From positions 310,001 through 374,000 of the forward strand of contig NZ_CANMQD010000002.1 in assembly GCF_947499945.1 (NCBI RefSeq): a stretch of DNA of 64,000 nt. The letters are read 5' to 3'. The notes under the pieces were generated by a model. It saw nothing but the letters and a program-made list of their open reading frames with translations. It was not told the origin of the DNA and searched no databases. Source of the stretch: an uncultured Sulfitobacter sp. GTDB lineage: Bacteria; Pseudomonadota; Alphaproteobacteria; Rhodobacterales; Rhodobacteraceae. Positions 26,219 to 35,059 of this stretch are shown in pieces. The position numbers were made by a program, and so were the translations under genes. How positions within the stretch are numbered: position 1 is the stretch's first letter; each line of letters begins with the position of its first letter.

Positions 26219-27007
26219 ATGACAGACCAAAGCTCAAGCCAGAATCCGGACAGGAAGTTCGCCAATACGCTGGCCCGTGGCCTTGGTGTCCTGCGTGTGT
26301 TCAGGGCCAGCGATAATGGTTTGACCCATGCCCAAATCGCGGAGCGTACGGGCCTGCCCAAGCCGACGATTTCGCGGCTGACTTATACCCTGTGTGAGTT
26401 AGGCTATCTCAGCCATGGAGGTCGAAATGACCGTTTCCGCCTTGGACCCGAGGCGATTGTGCTGGGCTCCGTGGCCTCCCTTGCAGTCAGTTTTGTAGAT
26501 ATGGTCAGCGATGATATGCAGCAGCTTGCTGACGATACAGGCACTCTTGCCCTCATCGCGGTGCGTGACGGTGATCGCATGATGCTGGTGCGCACGTGGC
26601 GCCCTGCCACGGCGCAGGCGATCTGGCTGGAGCCTGGGCACCGTATTCCTTTGCTGTGGTCCTCATCGGGGCAGGCGTTTTTGGCTACAATGGACGCAGA
26701 GCGGTTTGAGGCACTGGAGCCTGATGCAGATATGCGGGCCGTGCGGCAGGATGGATATGATCAGTTGCTGGGCCAAGGGTTCATCATCGCCGCCGAGGCG
26801 ACACGCTATGCCAGTACGGTAAACGCGGTGAGTGTTCCCTATGATGCTGGAGAGTTCGGTGAGGCAGTTGCCTTTACTTGCGGGGCCACGCCCGAAACCC
26901 TTCCAACGGCACGGATGCACGCGGAGGTTGGTCCCGCTTTGCACCGCCTTGTAAAAGCCCTTGAGATGCGCACAGGCCGCGCACCCGCGCTGAGCCGTCG
27001 CGGTTGA
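26219..27007 (+). CDS. IclR family transcriptional regulator
   Basis: A 262-residue regulator. The N-terminal winged helix is visible at about residues 15-75 (RGLGVLRVFRASDNGLTHAQIAERTGLPKPTISRL spans it), and the C-terminal IclR effector domain follows, with SSSGQAFLA and a late ISVPxYD-type segment (VSVPYDAGEF). Members sense small acids or their CoA-related metabolites. It lies 28 bp upstream of the acyl-CoA degradation genes and is divergent from the peptide ABC operon, so it probably controls the former. The effector is unknown. Confidence 0.92.
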   Translation: MTDQSSSQNPDRKFANTLARGLGVLRVFRASDNGLTHAQIAERTGLPKPTISRLTYTLCELGYLSHGGRNDRFRLGPEAIVLGSVASLAVSFVDMVSDDMQQLADDTGTLALIAVRDGDRMMLVRTWRPATAQAIWLEPGHRIPLLWSSSGQAFLATMDAERFEALEPDADMRAVRQDGYDQLLGQGFIIAAEATRYASTVNAVSVPYDAGEFGEAVAFTCGATPETLPTARMHAEVGPALHRLVKALEMRTGRAPALSRRG

Positions 27008-27035
27008 TGAAATAACTGAGTGAAAGAGAGCCAAA

Positions 27036-29132
27036 ATGTCTGATTCTGTTGACTATAGTGTCCAAGGTCCTGTTGCTGTTTTGCGTATCCAGAACCCGCC
27101 TGTGAACGCCCTGTCCCAAGCGGTGCGTCAGGGGCTGTCGGACGCGATGGACCGCGCCGAAGGCGATGCCAACGTAAAGGCGGTGCTTATCGTTGGCGAT
27201 GGCCGCGCGTTCATTGCGGGTGCGGATATCACGGAATTTGGCAAACCCCCGAAGGCGCCCGCCTTGCCCGATTTGTGCACGCGTATTGAAGGTTCGCCGC
27301 TGCTGGTTATTGCCTCCATGCATGGCGTATCGTTGGGCGGCGGGTTGGAAGTCGCCCTTGGTGCGCATTACCGCGTCGCGCAGCCCTCAGCCGTAGTGGG
27401 TTTGCCTGAAGTGCATCTGGGCCTTTTGCCCGGCGCAGGCGGCACCCAACGTCTGCCGCGACTGGTGGGGGCTGATAAGGCGATTGAGGCGATCACATCG
27501 GGTCGCCAGATTGGCGCTGCCGAAGCGCATGAGATGGGCATTATCGACAAGATTGAAGAGGGCGACCCCCAAGAGGTGGGCCTTGCCTATGCCGCTTCAT
27601 TACTGGCCGAAAACGCCCCGCGCCGCCCTGTATCGGAACTGCCTGCTGCAGAAGAGATTGATTGGAATGCGGCCTATGAAGGGGTGATGAAAAAGGGTCG
27701 TGGCCAGATCAGTGGCGGCGCAGGTGTACGCGCGGTGCAGGCCGCTTCGGAACTGCCATTCGCTGATGGCATGGCGGCTGAGCGTGAACTGTTCATGGAA
27801 ATGCTGGCCAGCGACCAAAGCAAGGGCATGATTCACGCCTTCTTTAACGAGCGTGCAGTGAGCAACCTGCCCGAGCTGAAAGGGGTTGAGCCACGTCCCC
27901 TCAAGGCTATTGGTGTGATCGGCGGCGGAACCATGGGCGCAGGCATCGCCACTGCGGCGCTTTTGTCGAAGATGGACGTTGTCCTGATCGAGATGACGGA
28001 GGAGCAAGTCGCTGCCGCGAGAGGCCGCATAGAGGGCAACCTCAGCGGCGCGGTGAAGCGCGGCAAGATCAGCCAAGAGCAATATGACGCGCTAACCACC
28101 AAAGCGCTGACCGTGAGCACGCAATACGACACGCTGTCGGACGTTGATCTGGTGATCGAGGCCGTGTTCGAAAATATGAAAGTGAAAAAGGAAGTCTTTG
28201 GCAAGCTGGATGTTGTGTGCAAAGCGGGAGCCATTCTCGCCTCCAACACCTCCTATCTGGATGTGGACGAGATTGCGGCGGCCACGTCGCGGCCTGCGGA
28301 TGTGATCGGGCTGCACTTTTTTTCCCCCGCGCATGTGATGAAGCTGCTCGAAGTTGTGGTGGCCGACAAAACTGCGATTGATGTTGTGGCCACGGGGTTC
28401 GCTCTGGGCAAACGCTTGGGCAAGATATCGGTCCGTGCTGGCGTGTGCGACGGGTTCATTGGCAACCGTATTCTGGCCGTTTACCGTACAGTGGCGGATC
28501 ACATGGTGCTTGATGGAGCTTCACCCTATCAGATTGACAAGGCACTGGTTGACTTCGGCTTTGCCATGGGGCCGTTTGCCGTGGCTGACCTCGCAGGGCT
28601 CGACATCGGCTGGATGACCCGCAAGCGCAAAGCACCTGACCGCCACCCCGACGAGCGTGTGCCGACCTATATCGACAAGTTGTGCGAGAAGGGCCACTTC
28701 GGGCGCAAGACGGGAGAGGGATACTATCTTTATGAAGCTGGCAGCCGTGCAAGCGTGCCAAACCCCAAAATCCCCGAACTCATCGCAGCCGAGCAGGCGG
28801 AATTGAAAATAACGCCACGTGATTTCAGTGATGAGGAGATTGTCAGGCGCTATATGTGTGCCATGGTGAACGAGTCAGCAAAGGTGGTGGAAGAGGGGAT
28901 CGCCCGACGCCCCGCCGATGTGGATATGGTACTGCTGTTTGGTTACGGATTCCCGCGTTTTTGGGGTGGCCCATTGAAATGGGCAGACCTGCAAGGGCTG
29001 GAGGCCGTTCTCGCCGACATCGAGCGGTTCGCGACAGAGGATGCATGGTTCTGGAAACCAAGCGCGCTGTTGCAACAACTTGTGGCGGAGGGTCGCAGCT
29101 TTGATGACTTGAACCGCGCTCCAGCTAAGTAA
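27036..29132 (+). CDS. Bifunctional enoyl-CoA hydratase / 3-hydroxyacyl-CoA dehydrogenase
   Basis: A 698-residue multifunctional beta-oxidation protein. The N-terminal crotonase domain (about residues 1-190) has the oxyanion loops AFIAGADI and SLGGGLEVALGAHYR and the GLLPGAGGTQRLPR helix. The dehydrogenase domain starts near residue 290 with the NAD fold GVIGGGTMGAGIA and continues with LHFFSPAHVMKLLEVV, then two C-terminal helical repeats. It hydrates enoyl-CoA and oxidises the 3-hydroxyacyl-CoA. It begins the operon with two acyl-CoA dehydrogenases, a thioesterase, a crotonase and a CoA ligase. The closest functional analogue by context would be PimF. No thiolase gene is present in the window. 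Confidence 0.93.
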   Translation: MSDSVDYSVQGPVAVLRIQNPPVNALSQAVRQGLSDAMDRAEGDANVKAVLIVGDGRAFIAGADITEFGKPPKAPALPDLCTRIEGSPLLVIASMHGVSLGGGLEVALGAHYRVAQPSAVVGLPEVHLGLLPGAGGTQRLPRLVGADKAIEAITSGRQIGAAEAHEMGIIDKIEEGDPQEVGLAYAASLLAENAPRRPVSELPAAEEIDWNAAYEGVMKKGRGQISGGAGVRAVQAASELPFADGMAAERELFMEMLASDQSKGMIHAFFNERAVSNLPELKGVEPRPLKAIGVIGGGTMGAGIATAALLSKMDVVLIEMTEEQVAAARGRIEGNLSGAVKRGKISQEQYDALTTKALTVSTQYDTLSDVDLVIEAVFENMKVKKEVFGKLDVVCKAGAILASNTSYLDVDEIAAATSRPADVIGLHFFSPAHVMKLLEVVVADKTAIDVVATGFALGKRLGKISVRAGVCDGFIGNRILAVYRTVADHMVLDGASPYQIDKALVDFGFAMGPFAVADLAGLDIGWMTRKRKAPDRHPDERVPTYIDKLCEKGHFGRKTGEGYYLYEAGSRASVPNPKIPELIAAEQAELKITPRDFSDEEIVRRYMCAMVNESAKVVEEGIARRPADVDMVLLFGYGFPRFWGGPLKWADLQGLEAVLADIERFATEDAWFWKPSALLQQLVAEGRSFDDLNRAPAK

Positions 29133-29173
29133 AGCTTGAGTGCACCCGACAGATTGATGGAGAGGAACCTAAA

Positions 29174-30373
29174 ATGGATCTGAGCTATTCCGACGAAGAG
29201 ATTGCCTTTCGCGACGAAGTACGCGCGTTTTTGGCGGAAAAAGTCACGCCCGAGATGAAAGACAAAGTGCGCGGCAAGGCCGAGCTGACCAAAGCAGACA
29301 TGGAAAACTGGCATAGCCTGCTGAACGAGAAAGGCTGGCTCGCCCCAAATTGGCCCAAGAAGTTTGGCGGTGCCGAGTGGAACGCTGTGCAAAAGCATAT
29401 CTTCGAGGAAGAGGCCGCGATGGTCTCTGCCCCGCGGATCGTACCGTTTGGCCTTGGTATGCTGGCACCCGTGTTGCAAAAATTCGGCTCGCAAGAGCAA
29501 AACGATTATTGGCTGCCCCGCATCCTGTCGGGTGAGGATTGGTGGTGTCAGGGTTACTCCGAGCCAGGTGCAGGTTCCGACCTTGCCTCGCTCAAAACAA
29601 CTGCGGTCAAGAACGAAGCAGGCACGCATTACATTGTGAACGGCCAGAAGACGTGGACCACACTGGGCCAGCACGCCAATATGATCTTCTGCCTCGTGCG
29701 CACCGATAAGGACGTGAAGCAACAGGAAGGCATTTCCTTCCTGCTGATCGACATGGACACACCGGGCATCGAAGTGCGCCCGATCATCCTGCTTGATGGT
29801 ACGCCCGAAGTGAACGAAGTCTGGTTTACGGATGTTGAAGTTCCCGTTGAGAACCTTGTGGGCAAAGAGAACGAAGGCTGGACCTATGCCAAATACCTGC
29901 TGACCCACGAGCGCACAAACATCGCTGGCGTAGGTTTCTCCCAAGCGGGTCTGTCGGCGGTCAAACGCCTGGCAAAGTCCGAGATGGCGGGCGGCAAACC
30001 CCTCATCGAGAACCCGCATTTTGCGGCGCGTGTAGCGCAGGTCGAGATTGATCTGATGGCCATGTCCACGACCAACATGCGCATTGTCTCAAAAGCGGCG
30101 GCAGGCACTGCGCCGGGCGTGGAATCCTCTATGCTCAAGGTCAAAGGCACCATCATCCGCCAAGAGATTAACGATCTGGCACGCCGTGCGGCAGGCGCAT
30201 ACGCAATGCCGTTCTCCTCCGAGGCAGTAGAGGGCTCAAACGCGATGATCCCCGATCCGCTGGGCGCAGGTCCTGTCGCGGCCAAGTATTTCAACAACCG
30301 CAAATTGTCGATCTTCGGGGGATCAAACGAGATCCAGCGCGGGATTATTGCAAAAGTTACGATGGGAAGCTGA
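29174..30373 (+). CDS. Acyl-CoA dehydrogenase (PimC-like subunit)
   Basis: A 399-residue flavoprotein. Family segments are CQGYSEPGAGSDLASL (flavin contact), NGQKTWTTLGQHAN, VGKENEGWTYAKYLLTHERTNIA and the C-terminal GGSNEIQRGIIAK. The last segment has Gly where medium-chain enzymes carry the catalytic Glu (YEGT), so the base is probably the Glu of the helix-G segment THERTN. It is followed 3 bp later by a second, divergent dehydrogenase, an arrangement like the large and small pimeloyl-CoA dehydrogenase subunits of Rhodopseudomonas. It removes two hydrogens from an acyl-CoA and passes electrons to ETF. Confidence 0.92.
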   Translation: MDLSYSDEEIAFRDEVRAFLAEKVTPEMKDKVRGKAELTKADMENWHSLLNEKGWLAPNWPKKFGGAEWNAVQKHIFEEEAAMVSAPRIVPFGLGMLAPVLQKFGSQEQNDYWLPRILSGEDWWCQGYSEPGAGSDLASLKTTAVKNEAGTHYIVNGQKTWTTLGQHANMIFCLVRTDKDVKQQEGISFLLIDMDTPGIEVRPIILLDGTPEVNEVWFTDVEVPVENLVGKENEGWTYAKYLLTHERTNIAGVGFSQAGLSAVKRLAKSEMAGGKPLIENPHFAARVAQVEIDLMAMSTTNMRIVSKAAAGTAPGVESSMLKVKGTIIRQEINDLARRAAGAYAMPFSSEAVEGSNAMIPDPLGAGPVAAKYFNNRKLSIFGGSNEIQRGIIAKVTMGS

Positions 30374-30376
30374 GCC

Positions 30377-31510
30377 ATGAATTTTGATCTGACCGAAGAG
30401 CGGCAAATGCTGCAAGATACGCTGCGCCGTTTCCTGCGGGAGAAATACGACACAGCGACCCGTAACAAGATACTGAACTCCGACAGTGGCATGTCCTCCG
30501 AGATCTGGGCCGAGTTGGCCGAGCTTGGTGTCATTGGCGCGCTCTTCTCCGAAGAGCATGGCGGCTTTGGTGGCAAAGGATTCGACATCGCAGTGGTGTT
30601 CGAAGAGTTGGGCCGCGCAGGAGTTGTTGAGCCTTTCCTCGATACTGCGGTTCTTGCTGGTGGTTTAGTTGCCGATCTGGGAAACGAAGACCAGCAAGCG
30701 CATATTGAAAGCATAATCGATGGCAGTCTGCAGATGGCCTTCGCCCACGGTGAGCCGACAAGCCGTTATGACCTGACCCGTGTCAGCACCTCTGCGACAG
30801 AGAAGGGTGACGAGATCATCCTGAGTGGGCGCAAAGCTGTTGTCGTGAACGCCGAAGCTGCCGATATGCTGGTGGTCTCCGCGCGTGAGAGCGGTGCGCA
30901 GGATGATGCGGATGGTATCTCGCTGTTCTTGGTTCCCAAAGATGCAAAAGGTCTGACCATTCAGGGCTATGCTCTGCTCGCAGGGGGCCGCGCTGCCGAA
31001 GTCACGCTGGACGATGTGGCGGTTCCAGCATCGAGCCGTTTGGGTGCGGCTGGCAAAGCGGCGGATGCCATTGAGGCGCGTATCGCTGCGGCAAACGTCG
31101 CCCAGACCGCTGAGACTTTGGGCGCGATGGAGACGGCTTGCTACCTGACCAAAGATTATCTTGGCACGCGCAAGCAGTTTGGCCGCCCGATTGGCACATT
31201 CCAAGCCTTGGCGCATCGTTTCTCCGATCTGTTGATCGAGATGGAGCAGGCACGCTCTGCTGTCATCCTCGCCGCAGGTCATCTGGAAGCCGAGCGCGGC
31301 GTGCGTGAGCGCAACATATCCGCCACCAAGAACCTGATTGGTCGCGTCGGCCGTCTGGTGGGCGAAGAGAGCATTCAGTTGCATGGCGGCATTGCCATGA
31401 CCCAAGAATACGAACTGGCTCATATCGCCAAGCGTATTGTGATGGCTGATCACCGTTTCGGTGATGTGGATCACCACCTGGAGCGGTTTATTGCCCTCGC
31501 CGCAGCATAA
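30377..31510 (+). CDS. Acyl-CoA dehydrogenase (PimD-like subunit)
   Basis: A 377-residue acyl-CoA dehydrogenase starting 3 bp after the previous one. The N-terminus (MNFDLTEERQMLQDTLRRFL) and the C-terminal GRLVGEESIQLHGGIAMTQEY are typical of the smaller partner in two-gene dehydrogenase pairs such as PimC/PimD. The flavin-contact segment is less canonical than in its neighbour (AFAHGEPTSRYDL), which supports a heteromeric complex rather than two independent enzymes. The pairing is an inference from gene order. Confidence 0.9.
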   Translation: MNFDLTEERQMLQDTLRRFLREKYDTATRNKILNSDSGMSSEIWAELAELGVIGALFSEEHGGFGGKGFDIAVVFEELGRAGVVEPFLDTAVLAGGLVADLGNEDQQAHIESIIDGSLQMAFAHGEPTSRYDLTRVSTSATEKGDEIILSGRKAVVVNAEAADMLVVSARESGAQDDADGISLFLVPKDAKGLTIQGYALLAGGRAAEVTLDDVAVPASSRLGAAGKAADAIEARIAAANVAQTAETLGAMETACYLTKDYLGTRKQFGRPIGTFQALAHRFSDLLIEMEQARSAVILAAGHLEAERGVRERNISATKNLIGRVGRLVGEESIQLHGGIAMTQEYELAHIAKRIVMADHRFGDVDHHLERFIALAAA

Positions 31511-31922
31511 CGAAGACGCCGGTTTCATCCATGGTGAGACCGGCACACAACGCCTTGTCGGCTATGTCGTGGATGTTCGGGACACGGCACATGGGCGTTG
31601 CTATCTTGATGTGACCGATGACCACCTCAACCGCCATGGTGTATTGCACGGCGGGATCGCTGTGACGCTGCTGGATAACGCGTGCGGGACAACCGGATCG
31701 CTCACGGTGGATGCGACGGGCAAAGCGCCGTTTCTGACGGTCTCGATGAATACACAATTTGTAGGCTCTGGCAAACGGGGCCGCATGACGGCAACGGGCA
31801 CAGTGACGGGCGGCGGGCGCAGCCTGCTGTTCATCAGCGCCGAATTGCGCCACGAGGACGGCACATTGGTGGCCACATCAACGGGCGTGTTCAAACGCGT
31901 TCCACAAGAGAAACTAACATAA
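31491..31922 (+). CDS. PaaI-type hotdog-fold thioesterase
   Basis: About 143 residues, with the PaaI thioesterase core: NRHGVLHGGIAVTLLDNACG, where HGG and the following Asp form the active-site region, and a MNTQFVGSGKRG strand. It would hydrolyse an acyl-CoA, perhaps to free CoA from a dead-end intermediate. The start is uncertain: a frame opens at GTG 31461 with ATG at 31464, but TTG 31491 has a GGAG ribosome binding site 7 bp upstream and shortens the overlap with the dehydrogenase gene, so it is chosen. The protein from 31461 would be 10 residues longer. Confidence 0.85.
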   Translation: MPSPQHNEDAGFIHGETGTQRLVGYVVDVRDTAHGRCYLDVTDDHLNRHGVLHGGIAVTLLDNACGTTGSLTVDATGKAPFLTVSMNTQFVGSGKRGRMTATGTVTGGGRSLLFISAELRHEDGTLVATSTGVFKRVPQEKLT

Positions 31923-31935
31923 CGGGAGAGATATC

Positions 31936-32706
31936 ATGAGCGCACGGTTGGAAGACGCAGGCGACCGCCTGATCATCTGGAACGGGAACACGGACAAACG
32001 CGGCGCACTCTCGCCCGAACTCTATGCCTGCATCATGCAAGCCTGTGAGATGGCCTCCGAGCGGCGCATCCGCTCGATTATCCTGACCGCAGAGGGGCCG
32101 TTTTTCTGTGCGGGGGGCGACCTCAACCAGCTCATCAAAAGCCAAGGCATGTCGGCCGAAGACCGCACCGCGCGTATTGACGGGCTGCACGATGTGATCC
32201 GCGCCATGCGTGCTTGTCCTGTGCCGTTTATCGCGGCTGTTGAGGGCGGCGCTGCGGGTGCTGGCCTCAGCTTTGCACTGGCCTGTGATATTGTTGTCGC
32301 CGCGAAGGGCGCGAAATTCGTGGCGGCCTATGTCAAAGCGGGGCTTGTGCCTGATGGCGGCCTCACGGCGCATTTGGCCCGTGCGCTACCCCGGCAGCTG
32401 AGCATGGAGATGTGTATGCTGGCCCAGCCTGTGCTGGCCGAGCGTATGCATGATCTGGGTGTGGTCAACACACTCACCGAGGTTGGCGGCACAATCGATG
32501 TGGCACGCGCATACGCAGACCGCTTTGCAGCGGGGCCGCGCGATGCACAGGCGGCGATCCGCAAAATGGTGGCTGCTGCATATGATGCGACAGAGGCAGA
32601 ACAGCTGGACCATGAGCGTGACGCTATGGGTCATGCGACTGGCGCGCCCGAGGCTGCCGAAGGCATCGCGGCATTTTTAGAAAAACGCAGCCCGAATTAC
32701 GGCTGA
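31936..32706 (+). CDS. Enoyl-CoA hydratase/isomerase family protein
   Basis: A 256-residue crotonase-fold protein. The oxyanion hole is formed by FFCAGGDLN near residue 57 and by the GGAAGAGLS loop near residue 108. At the catalytic loop it reads GLVPDGGLT, like the isomerase PaaG (GL-x-PD), rather than the GLPE of hydratases, so double-bond isomerisation or ring chemistry is more likely than plain hydration. The C-terminus is polar. It sits between the thioesterase and CoA ligase genes of the operon. Confidence 0.9.
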   Translation: MSARLEDAGDRLIIWNGNTDKRGALSPELYACIMQACEMASERRIRSIILTAEGPFFCAGGDLNQLIKSQGMSAEDRTARIDGLHDVIRAMRACPVPFIAAVEGGAAGAGLSFALACDIVVAAKGAKFVAAYVKAGLVPDGGLTAHLARALPRQLSMEMCMLAQPVLAERMHDLGVVNTLTEVGGTIDVARAYADRFAAGPRDAQAAIRKMVAAAYDATEAEQLDHERDAMGHATGAPEAAEGIAAFLEKRSPNYG

Positions 32707-32721
32707 ACAGGAGTACGGCGC

Positions 32722-34215
32722 ATGGCACGGGTTGAAGATTTTCTGAAAGATCGCGTTGCGGTCGCCCCCGACAGCACTGCGCTGAGCGATTCCAGTGGTG
32801 TGAAATGGAGCTACGCAGAGCTTGACCGCGCCAGTGACGACCTCGCGGCGGAATTGCGCAAGGCGGGTGTGCAGCCCACTGACCGTGTGTTGCTGCTGGT
32901 AGAGAATTGCGCAGCGGCGGTTGCGGCCCTGCATGCAGCGTGGAAAGTGGGCGCTGTTATCATCCCCTTCAACGCGCGGCAGACAGAGGCAGAAGTCGCC
33001 AAAGTTCTCAAACATGCCACTCCTGCGGCGATCCTGATGACCTCCCATGTCTCGCCTGATGCGGCCGCACATGGGGCGCGGATGGGTGCACACGAGATCA
33101 CGGGTGCCTTTGGATCATTGCTGCTGGCGCAGGGGACTTCAGATCCCGATGCGGATCTGCATGATGTGGCCGTGCTGCTTTATACTACGGGTACCACGGG
33201 CGACCCTAAGGGCGTAATGCTCACCCATAGCGGCATCCGGTTTGGCGGCATGGCCTCCAGCGGGTTGCGTAAAATGACGCCTGATGATGTGGTCTATGGC
33301 GTGCTTCCGATGAGCCATGTGTTCGGCTTGATCTCTGTGCTGACGGGGGCTTGTTTTACTGGTGCGCATGTCCAGATCGAAGCGCGGTTTTCGGCGCAAA
33401 AACTGTATGATGCTGCGATGGGCGGGATCACGATCATTCCTGCAGTCCCACAGATGCACGCGCTTGTCATGCAATACACTAAAGAGCAGGGGATGGAGCG
33501 TCTGGGCGCGCCGAAGCTGCGCTATGTCTCTTCCGGTGGTGCGCCGCTTGACCCTGCGTGGAAGCGTAAGGCCGAAGCGTTTTACGAGCTACCATTACAA
33601 AACGGCTTTGGCATGACAGAGACTTCGTCAGGCGCTTCCGCCACAAACAATCCCATCGGCTCCCCTGATATTTCCGTTGGGCCGGTGACACCCGGCACTG
33701 AGGCGATGATTGACGTGAACGCGCCGGGCGGCAATGGCGTAGACGAGGGCGAAGTACTGGTGCGCGGTCCGCACCTTATGAAAGGCTATTACCGCAACGA
33801 GGCGGCTACTGCTGCGGCGTTGACGCCGGAGGGTTGGTTGCGCACGGGTGATCTGGGCAAGATAGACGCCGAGAATAAGCTGCACATTCTGGGTCGGTCA
33901 AAAGAGTTGATCATCCACGGTGGGTTCAACGTCTATCCCCCCGAAGTCGAGGCGGCCCTCAACGATCACCCGCAGGTAATACAGTCCGCAGTCGTTGGTC
34001 GCACCAAGGATGGCGATGAGGAAGTGCTTGCCTTTGTTCAAGTGTCAGACAGTGATCGCCCTAGTGTCGAGGAACTGCGTGCCTTCGTGAAGGAGCGGCT
34101 GGCGGGTTACAAGCGGCCCAAGCATATCGTTTTGGCCACGGCATTGCCCGCGGCCCCGACAGGCAAACTGCTCAAGCATAAGATGATCGAGGTCTTGGGC
34201 GGCGATCTGCCCTAA
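32722..34215 (+). CDS. Acyl-CoA synthetase (AMP-forming)
   Basis: A 497-residue adenylate-forming enzyme. The phosphate-binding loop YTTGTTGDPKG is at about residues 154-164, the adenine motif GFGMTETSSGA near residue 295, the hinge region GWLRTGDLGKIDAENKL near residue 370 and the catalytic lysine in PTGKLLKHK near residue 480. It activates a carboxylic acid as an acyl-AMP and then forms the CoA ester. As last gene of the operon it probably supplies the substrate for the dehydrogenases. The pimelate-like role (PimA) is a hypothesis based on neighbours. Confidence 0.92.
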   Translation: MARVEDFLKDRVAVAPDSTALSDSSGVKWSYAELDRASDDLAAELRKAGVQPTDRVLLLVENCAAAVAALHAAWKVGAVIIPFNARQTEAEVAKVLKHATPAAILMTSHVSPDAAAHGARMGAHEITGAFGSLLLAQGTSDPDADLHDVAVLLYTTGTTGDPKGVMLTHSGIRFGGMASSGLRKMTPDDVVYGVLPMSHVFGLISVLTGACFTGAHVQIEARFSAQKLYDAAMGGITIIPAVPQMHALVMQYTKEQGMERLGAPKLRYVSSGGAPLDPAWKRKAEAFYELPLQNGFGMTETSSGASATNNPIGSPDISVGPVTPGTEAMIDVNAPGGNGVDEGEVLVRGPHLMKGYYRNEAATAAALTPEGWLRTGDLGKIDAENKLHILGRSKELIIHGGFNVYPPEVEAALNDHPQVIQSAVVGRTKDGDEEVLAFVQVSDSDRPSVEELRAFVKERLAGYKRPKHIVLATALPAAPTGKLLKHKMIEVLGGDLP

Positions 34216-34227
34216 AGCAACGAATTC

Positions 34228-34917
34228 TTAAGTATAGACGCCCGCCGCCGCTTCGCGGATGTTTCGGATGTTTGTGCCGTAGGGGGCGGGGTCCGTGACC
34301 GACCCGCCTTTGAACACGGCTGAACCCGCAACCAGCACATCGGCACCTGCCGCCGCCACGATGGGTGCGGTCTTTGGGTCAACGCCGCCGTCGATCTCGA
34401 TATGGATGGGGCGGTTGCCGATCATGGCGCGCAGAGTTTTGATCTTGTCACTCATATCGATGAATTTCTGACCGCCAAAACCGGGGTTCACAGTCATCAC
34501 ACAGATCAGGTCGGTGAGGTCAAGTAACTCGGCCACTGCTGATGCAGGTGTGCCGGGGTTAAGTGCTACACCAGCCTTGGCTCCCGTCGCGCGGATCGCT
34601 TGGAGCGTACGGTGAATGTGGGGTGTTGCTTCGACATGGGCAGTGATGAAGTCTGCCCCTGCCTTTGCGAAATCCTCGATATAGGCATCGACGGGAGAGA
34701 TCATCAGATGCACGTCCATGATCCCTTTGATGTGGGGGCGGATGGCGGCACAAGTGGCCGCACCGAAGGTGATGTTTGGCACGAAATGTCCGTCCATGAC
34801 GTCAACGTGTATCCAATCCGCGCCCTGCGTCTCAACGGCAGCACATTCCGCACCGAAATTGGCAAAGTCGGATGCAAGGATGGAAGGGGCAATTTTGATG
34901 GAACGATCAAAGGACAT
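34228..34917 (-). CDS. rpe: Ribulose-phosphate 3-epimerase
   Basis: A 229-residue TIM barrel. The hallmarks are [14 protein letters not shown] at the N-terminus, the metal-binding [16 protein letters not shown] (residues 37-52), DVHLMI near residue 69 and the C-terminal [10 protein letters not shown] plus VAGSAVFKG. It interconverts ribulose 5-phosphate and xylulose 5-phosphate in the pentose phosphate pathway. It is a single gene, converging on the CoA ligase gene (12 bp apart) and divergent from the ABC importer genes. Confidence 0.97.
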   Translation of the reverse strand: MSFDRSIKIAPSILASDFANFGAECAAVETQGADWIHVDVMDGHFVPNITFGAATCAAIRPHIKGIMDVHLMISPVDAYIEDFAKAGADFITAHVEATPHIHRTLQAIRATGAKAGVALNPGTPASAVAELLDLTDLICVMTVNPGFGGQKFIDMSDKIKTLRAMIGNRPIHIEIDGGVDPKTAPIVAAAGADVLVAGSAVFKGGSVTDPAPYGTNIRNIREAAAGVYT

Positions 34918-35059
34918 GGGCAGCAGCCTTTCTGTGTCTGGGTTGGGGAGGTCATAGCCCTTGTTGCGGTGCAGGGCAATCAGGCGATAGGGCTGTTTGC
35001 TTGACTATTTGCGAAGGCCAAGGGCAAGCTGGACCTGAAAAACAATGGGGAGAAGAGAC

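Noticed and set aside
28943-30019. 358-codon minus-strand open frame over the beta-oxidation genes
   Set aside because: Antisense to two well-supported enzymes; product has no family features.
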